A stretch of 64,000 nucleotides of DNA, taken from assembly GCA_015227615.1 (NCBI GenBank), contig JAALGZ010000008.1, forward strand, positions 1,514,478 through 1,578,477, written 5' to 3'. The first letter of the stretch is position 1, and every line of letters starts with the position of its first letter. The notes under the pieces are model-generated. The model saw nothing but the letters and a program-made list of their open reading frames with translations, did no database searches and was not told where the DNA came from. The DNA is from Labyrinthula sp. Ha. Its lineage: Eukaryota > Sar > Bigyra > Labyrinthulida > Labyrinthulaceae. The position numbers and the translations under genes were made by a program. Shown here piece by piece: positions 57,654 to 64,000 of this stretch.

Positions 57654-60600
57654 TTAGATCTTCAAATGCTGCCACTTCATCCTTGAATGAGTCATGTTCC
57701 AAAGTTTTTCAAACTCAGCTCTTGGATTCTGTTTCGTTTGAAGATCAGCAATGTTGAATTCGCGTTTGATGAAAATCACCTTTAGTTTTCCTGAACGAAT
57801 GAGTCCTTTTAAGAAATGAATTGCAACACTCATGTGTTTTTGCTCTGGAGAAACTGTCTTTTCTAAGGTTTTAGTTGAACTAAGTGAATCTGTAAAAATC
57901 ACTGAAGGTAGCTTGACTTTGCAATCTAAATCCATGCACAATCCGTAGATTCCTTGCAAATGTTTTGCTGTTTTGTAAATTTCAATCAGCTCAGCTCCGG
58001 CAGCAGAGGTAGCAACTGTCCTTTGTCTTGAACTTCTGCCAGTAATGAGCGATTGACCAAAGTAAATGAAGTTACCACTAACACTTTTTCTGTTAAGTGA
58101 GTTAGAGGCCCATTCAGCATCACAAAAGGCAAGAAGTGTAATTTCACCATTTGATTGATCTGAGTAAAAAATTCGTTTTTGATGTTTCGTTCTACTAATG
58201 TAACCTAATGTGTTGAGAATTGACTTTACTGCAATACTTGTCACGTGTTCAGAAAGTTGACTAAGCGCATGTAATGCGTAGAGTAAATCAAATCTTGTAA
58301 GTCGTAAGTAAATTAAAGATCCAAGCAATTCTCTGTACGGAAATTTAATGCTTTTAGCATTGGAATTGTTCTTAACAGCCTCAGCGAAAGTAGAAGGTAA
58401 TGGTGTAAATTTGTTTTTAGTCTTGAAATCCTTGAATTTTTCTAAAATTTTCTCAATGTGTTTGGTTTGGTCAATTTGGTAGTCTCCATTGGGTTTTCTT
58501 TCAATGTAAACTCCTTAGAAGTCTGTTTTCTGATCTAGTGTTCCTAGTGTAATTTTGTAAGTTTTCCCAAACTGTTTTGAGAAGTTTGTAATTTCTTGTT
58601 TTGTACCGAGCATCAGTACATCATCAACGTAAAGTAAAGTAATTAAATCTTTCTTGTAGAAAACACACTCGTCAAAGATTGCTTGTTTGAGTCCAAGTTT
58701 TTGAATTTTAGCAGAAACATTGTCAAACCAAAGCTTGGGACTTTCCTTCAGACCGTAAAGCGCTTTCTCAATCTTCATTACTTTAGTCTTGTCATGTTTC
58801 AGTTCATGTCCATCAGGGATTTCACAGTAGAGTGTAGTGCCAGCAGGTAGATCCGCGTACAAGAATGCGGTACTAACATCTAAAGTGTTAAAATGGAACT
58901 GTCTTCGAGCTGCAACTGCTAGTGCAACTGCAAGACTGTTGTAGTCTAAGGTAGGAGAACTGCGGTAAGGTGTAATTTTGAATTTCTGAGATCTTCCATT
59001 GTAAACACATCTTGCTTTGAAACTCCCATTGCGTTTTTGTTTCACAAGCATCGTGCATTTTCCAACGTAAATATTTTCAGGAAGTTGGGAGCGATTAATC
59101 ACTTTGAGAACCTTTCGTTCTTCCAAAGCTTTGAGTTCTTTTTCGACCGCTTTCTTGTAAGATGCTTCGTCTGGGTGACCTCTTGTGTCACGGTAAATGG
59201 AAGGTTTCTGATCAATTCTAGACTGAATGATCTTCTTCCGTAGCTTTTCTTTCTGACCTTTTGTTTTAGGCTTGATGATGTGTGTTGTTTCTTCAGTTGT
59301 GTTCAACGTGAAAGCTGACATCCGATTTAGGTCGAATTTCGTTGCATTTCTCCCAGATCGCGTTGTGACTGGTAGACGAGCATTGCTGTTTTCGCTCGTT
59401 TGAGGTGTTTCAGGGTTTGTTACTTCGGCAGATGGAGTTGGATCATTTGCATCTTGATCGTGATCGAGTTGAACATCTGCTGAAGGCGGATTTTCATCGA
59501 AATTATCATCATGCTCAAAATCATGATTTTCTTGTTGATTTGCCTTCTGGCCATAACGTACATAGTGTATACCAAAATCTGGACTGAAATCATCGTCATC
59601 ATCAGATTCAAAATCATCCTCAGAAATTGGGTCATTTTCAGTTTTGTCAACAATTTTGATGTCACCAAATGAGAAAGTTGGTGGATTTTGATCGATTTGA
59701 TCATTTGTTCTTGATTCTTGGAACCAAACATCGGTTAGTTGAGGGTAAATGATTTTTCCAGTACTAAGTTTGTAGATGATTGCTGTGTTGAAACTTGAAT
59801 GTTCCTGTAGTCCAAGAAAGAGACCAGTGTCTGTTCTTTCTTGAAATTTGTTTGTCTTCGTTCCAGAAGATATTAACGTAAAACAACAGCAACCAAAGGT
59901 TCTAAGTGAAGAAAGGTTTGGTTCTTGCCCAGTTTCTAGTTTGTAAGGTGACTCACCAAGTGTTTTGTGATGCACTCTGTTCTTGATGTAACTTGCAAAT
60001 TTGACCGCGTAGATCCAACAGGAGTCATCAAGTTTAGACTGTAGTAGGGCGGCTGAAGCCATGACCTTTAAGATGCCAATCGTTCGTTCAGCAACTCCAT
60101 TGAAAGTGTCATGTCGATCTCTAGGGACAAAACGTAAATGAATGCCTTTTGCGGAAATTGAGTTGACAAAGTGTTCTGCCGTAAAACCAGATTGGCGGTC
60201 TGTAACAATCGTTTTTGGTAAAGTTTTGAGTGTAGAAAGAAGGTAGTAAAGAGCTGCAAGTAAATCTTTTGATTGAAGTGTTCTTAAAGGAGCAACCCTA
60301 ATTAGTTTTGTTTTCAGATCAACTAAAATCAATGCAGCCACAACACCATTGACTGGTTTCGTCGAGTGTTTTGGCGGAATGAGTAAGTCCATTGAAAAAG
60401 CTTGACCTTTGGAATTAGGAGAGAGTTTCATCTTGTGAATTAAATTCTTCACTGGGTTGTGTTTAGCTTTCGTCTGAAGACAGACTTGGCAGCTGTTCAG
60501 CTTTTGAGAACCCTTAATGAAACCAGCGTGTTTAAGTTTGTCTTCTGAGAGGTGCATCAACCTACGATGCATTAGATTTGGATCAGAGGTTTGTAAAACT

Positions 60601-62096
60601 GATTTCCCTAGTGGAATGATTTCAATGAAGCTTTTCTTTCCAAGTAAAATTATTTTTAATTTGTTTCCTGTTTCTAGTTGTACATTTCTAGAGCGATGGT
60701 TGACTTTAACATTCTGTTGCTCTAGATCGTAGGTACACAAAATGTTGAAATTTGCACTTGGCATGTAAATTGCCTGTACTGTAAAAAACTTAGAAGGAAA
60801 TTCTTTGAATGCAAATCTGGCTGTTCCAGTGCTTTCGTAGCTACCAGAATTTTCTGTAAGTGTAAGTTTACCAGGCTTCTGATCCATGTGTGTAAAAAAA
60901 TCAGCGCTTCTGAAAACGAAAACATCGCTGCATGAATCTAGCCCAGCTAAAGAGTTTGAACCTGTGGTACAAAGAGAAGTAGCGAAACTGAAAGGATTAA
61001 AATTTTCTTTTGTAGAAGTTACTGCTACTGTTTTCTTTGTAGGCTTTTTCTTCATCTTGGGAAGTTGTAATGTACGTTCTGGGTTGGTTGAACACACCTT
61101 TGCAAAATGATTAGGTTTACCACAGTAAGAACAGGTAGCACCTTTAGCAGCACATTGTTTTCCTTTGTGTGGAAAATCTTCACCGCAATTGAAACACAAT
61201 GTAACTTTTGAATTAGAAGAAACAATTTTCTTTGTAAATGCAACAACTGATGTACTTGGAGCATCAAAAGGGATCAAACCTGAATTGTCATGCTGAAGTA
61301 CGGCTTGTGTCACTTCACTCATGTAATCCTTCAATGGTAGATCTTTTGAATCCAAATTGTTGACAACTGTAAAAATTTTCTGATTGTTGTTTCTTCTGAA
61401 GAGAATCTTAGTTTGAAAAAGTGTAAGTAAATCAGAGTCATTTTGCATCATCTTGATCTGATTAGCCTGTTGTACCAAAGAATCAAAGCGTTTAACGAAG
61501 TCTGTAATGGGTTCTGATTCCTCCCAACAGCTGTAAATCAAGTTTCCAAAGTTAATTCTTTTTCTGGTTTGTGTAGGTAAGAATGTAACAGCCCCGATGC
61601 GTCGCAGGATTTTGCAAAAACGATGTGGGGTTCGGATTGTTCGCAAGAAAACAACGTCTTTTTTCCAAAGAGAAATGATGTCATCTGAAACTTCATCGTC
61701 AATTTCTTCCTTTAGAATGTAGTTAGATTTTTGAGTAAGCGGATTGTAAGATTCTAACAGCTCATCAATGATGCTGCGATCATGAGATTTAAAAAATTTT
61801 CGTAGAGATGTTCCATTAATTTGTAATTTTAAGGCAAGCAGGTACATCTCAACACCTTGTTTCAGAAGTTCGAATTGATTTTGATCAGTTTTTGATCGTA
61901 AAAGGTTTTCCAATCTTTTTCGTCCTTTTTTGTAGAATTCTTCGTTAATTGCTTCATTTGTAATTTCTAGCTTCGTAAGTGTTGTAGTTGAAGAAGGAAA
62001 GTTTTGTAAATGAGTTTCCCCTTGGGTCAAGTTGGAGTTTTCACTCCTTGCTGTTCGTTCTTCCACGGGATCACTCTGATTTTCGTTTACTTCCAT
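57654..62096 (-). pseudogene. Copia gag-pol polyprotein of element A, one nonsense codon and a changed protease motif
   Basis: About 1480 codons in one frame. Numbered from the ATG at 62096: gag in the first 300; a double Cys-rich knuckle at about 301-335 ending in canonical CSYCGKPNHFAKVC; protease at about 386; integrase HHCC (H-x4-H, C-x2-C) at 509-541 and DDE residues near 569, 633 and 670; RT with LDVSTAFLYADL and LLYVDDVLML near 1095-1170; RNase H with FCDAEWAS further on. Two defects are visible. The protease motif reads LDSCSD where D-S/T-G is expected (GGC to TGC). A TAA stands at 58515-58517 where the sister copies have TTA. Otherwise it is intact, so loss of function was recent. 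Gag and pol share one frame with no frameshift site seen. Confidence 0.95.
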
Positions 62097-62104
62097 CGCA
62101 ACCA
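62093..62104 (-). other. Candidate primer-binding site overlapping the gag start codon
   Basis: Directly after the LTR end (CTAACT) the - strand reads TGGTTGCGATGG. It begins with TGG, as a site complementary to the CCA end of a tRNA must. The gag ATG lies inside it (62096-62094). The implied tRNA 3' end would be CCATCGCAACCA, and I cannot name the tRNA. There is essentially no untranslated leader between LTR and gag. Confidence 0.55.
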
Positions 62105-62407
62105 AGTTAGACAAGTAATTGTCCGTATCGTCTATATGTGTATGAGGATACGTATATTAAATTAAATAAACTGAAAGAGCTTGAAAAGAGCTTTAAAATG
62201 ATATAAGTAACGTTTTCTAACTCCCAGTAGTTGTTGAGATATTAAGGTTTTACGATCTGTTGTTTCCGGTGCTTATGTATTAGTAAAAATGTATTATGTA
62301 AAGTTGCACCAATTGTACAGTAATGTAATATTGTATTATAACTATGTAAAGTGTGAACAGTCAGTATGGAGAGAGTCGTACACTCGACTGCTTAGTGTCT
62401 GACTCCA
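62105..62407 (-). repeat. Copia LTR shared by elements A and B, 303 bp
   Basis: On its 5' side (higher coordinates) lies the end of element B pol (stop at 62418). On its 3' side lies the primer site and gag of element A. A single LTR therefore serves as the 3' LTR of B and the 5' LTR of A. Confidence 0.92.
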
Positions 62408-62417
62408 TGCGGTCTTT

Positions 62418-64000
62418 TTAGATCTTCAAATGCTGCCACTTCATCCTTGAATGAGTCATGTTCCAAAGTTTTTCAAACTCAGCTCTTGGATTCTGTTTCG
62501 TTTGAAGATCAGCAATGTTGAATTCGCGTTTGATGAAAATCACCTTTAGTTTTCCTGAACGAATGAGTCCTTTTAAGAAATGAATTGCAACACTCATGTG
62601 TTTTTGCTCTGGAGAAACTGTCTTTTCTAAGGTTTTAGTTGAACTAAGTGAATCTGTAAAAATCACTGAAGGTAGCTTGACTTTGCAATCTAAATCCATG
62701 CACAATCCGTAGATTCCTTGCAAATGTTTTGCTGTTTTGTAAATTTCAATCAGCTCAGCTCCGGCAGCAGAGGTAGCAACTGTCCTTTGTCTTGAACTTC
62801 TGCCAGTAATGAGCGATTGACCAAAGTAAATGAAGTTACCACTAACACTTTTTCTGTTAAGTGAGTTAGAGGCCCATTCAGCATCACAAAAGGCAAGAAG
62901 TGTAATTTCACCATTTGATTGATCTGAGTAAAAAATTCGTTTTTGATGTTTCGTTCTACTAATGTAACCTAATGTGTTGAGAATTGATTTTACTGCAAAA
63001 CTTGTCACGTGTTCAGAAAGTTGACTAAGCGCATGTAATGCGTAGAGTAAATCAAATCTTGTAAGTCATAAGTAAATTAAAGATCCAAGCAATTCTCTGT
63101 ACGGAAATTTAATGCTTTTAGCATTGGAATTGTTCTTAACAGCCTCAGCGAAAGTAGAAGGTAATGGTGTAAGTTTGTCTTTAGTCTTGAAATCCTTGAA
63201 TTTCTCTAAAATTTTCTCAATGTGTTTGGTTTGGTCAATTTGGTAGTCTCCATTGGGTTTTCTTTCAATGTTAACTCCTAAGAAGTCTGTTTTCTGATCT
63301 AGTGTTCCTAATGTAATTTTGTAAGTTTTCCCAAACTGTTTTGAGAAGTTTGTAATTTCTTGTTTTGTACCGAGCATCAGTACATCATCTACGTAAAGTA
63401 AAGTAATTAAATCTTTCTTGTAGAAGACACACTCGTCAAAGATTGCTTGTTTGAGTCCAAGTTTTGAATTGTAGCAGAAACATTGTCAAACCAAAGCTTG
63501 GGACTTTCCTTCAGACCGTAAAGTGCTTTCTCAATCTTCATTACTTTAGTCTTGTCATGTTTCAGTTCATGTCCATCAGGGATTTCACAGTAGAGTGTAG
63601 TGCCAGCAGGTAGATCCGCGTACAAGAATGCGGTACTAACATCTAAAGTGTTAAAATGGAACTGTCTTCGAGCTGCAACTGCTAGTGCAACTGCAAGACT
63701 GTTGTAGTCTAAGGTAGGAGAACTGCGGTAAGGTGTAATTTTGAATTTCTGAGATCTTCCATTGTAAACACATCTTGCTTTGAAACTCCCATTGCGTTTT
63801 TGTTTCACAAGCATCGTGCATTTTCCAACGTAAATATTTTCAGGAAGTTGGGAGCGATTAATCACTTTGAGAACCTTTCGTTCTTCCAAAGCTTTGAGTT
63901 CTTTTTCGACCGCTTTCTTGTAAGATGCTTCGTCTGGGTGACCTCTTGTGTCACGGTAAATGGAAGGTTTCTGATCAATTCTAGACTGAATGATCTTCTT
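62418..64000 (-). pseudogene. Copia pol of element B, 3' part, broken
   Basis: RT and RNase H part of a second element, almost identical to A, running off the right edge. At least two breaks are visible relative to A: a 1-bp loss in a T run near 63463, which shifts the frame before the RT active site, and a CGA to TGA change at about 63066, a C-to-T transition at a CpG. YVDD itself is encoded (near 63390) but out of frame with the upstream part. The remaining frame to 62418 is open and carries the RNase H motifs. Confidence 0.95.

Larger units (their letters stand above)
57341..62407 (-). mobile_element. Near-complete Copia retrotransposon (element A), 5067 bp
   Basis: LTR (62105-62407), primer-binding site, one long gag-pol frame and LTR (57341-57643), read on the - strand. 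The two LTRs have the same length and differ at only a few positions, so insertion was recent. The domain order gag, protease, integrase, RT, RNase H defines it as Ty1/Copia. The 5' LTR is also the 3' LTR of a second element (B) that continues past the right edge, so A and B form a tandem sharing one LTR. Confidence 0.95.

Noticed and set aside
1-64000. CRISPR arrays, bacterial operons, phage or plasmid features
   Set aside because: No regular repeat-spacer pattern, and all recognised genes are of eukaryotic nuclear type.

Overview
The window is eukaryotic nuclear DNA, very AT-rich and gene-poor. Evidence for this is a set of nuclear eukaryotic genes (an FG nucleoporin with an autoproteolytic domain, the ribosome-biogenesis factor Tsr1, a MOB-family protein), Copia LTR retrotransposons, decayed LINE-type elements, and two GT..AG introns of only 31 and 32 nt. 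A class I haem peroxidase, a surface protein with a PT-x-x-PT stalk and the very small introns point to a protist, possibly an alga or stramenopile. I cannot name the species.

Layout: 1-2012 is the 3' part of a Copia element on the + strand, with its 303-bp LTR. 4.5-7.8 kb holds two membrane-protein genes that share an almost identical C-terminal module but have unrelated N-termini. 11.1-14.6 kb is a Nup98-Nup96 (Nup145-type) precursor. 22.0-23.6 kb holds transaldolase and a BED-finger gene, tail to tail and overlapping. 27.1-27.8 kb is a MOB protein without its zinc ligands. 32.6-33.5 kb is a class I peroxidase without the usual proximal tryptophan. 37.7-39.9 kb holds two more members of the membrane-protein family. 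41.0-41.7 kb is a possible multi-pass membrane protein gene. 44.3-48.9 kb is a decayed LINE on the - strand. 50.5-52.7 kb is TSR1 with a 32-nt intron right after codon 3. 53.2-54.9 kb holds another coding-like, LINE-like remnant. 57.3-64.0 kb is a tandem of two Copia elements on the - strand that share one LTR.

The most interesting signals are these. (1) A bipartite upstream motif, TTNCCCAAA then 11-12 nt then TYGMAACAA, lies 33-64 nt before the ATG of four housekeeping genes (Nup98-96, transaldolase, BED, TSR1). I found it nowhere else by eye. (2) A four-gene family of short single-pass membrane proteins shows module swapping and a variable block. (3) Introns are extremely short. (4) Two proteins, MOB and the peroxidase, have lost family-defining residues.

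Most of the remaining sequence is AT-rich with stop codons in all frames. Scattered stretches look like old, decayed coding sequence.
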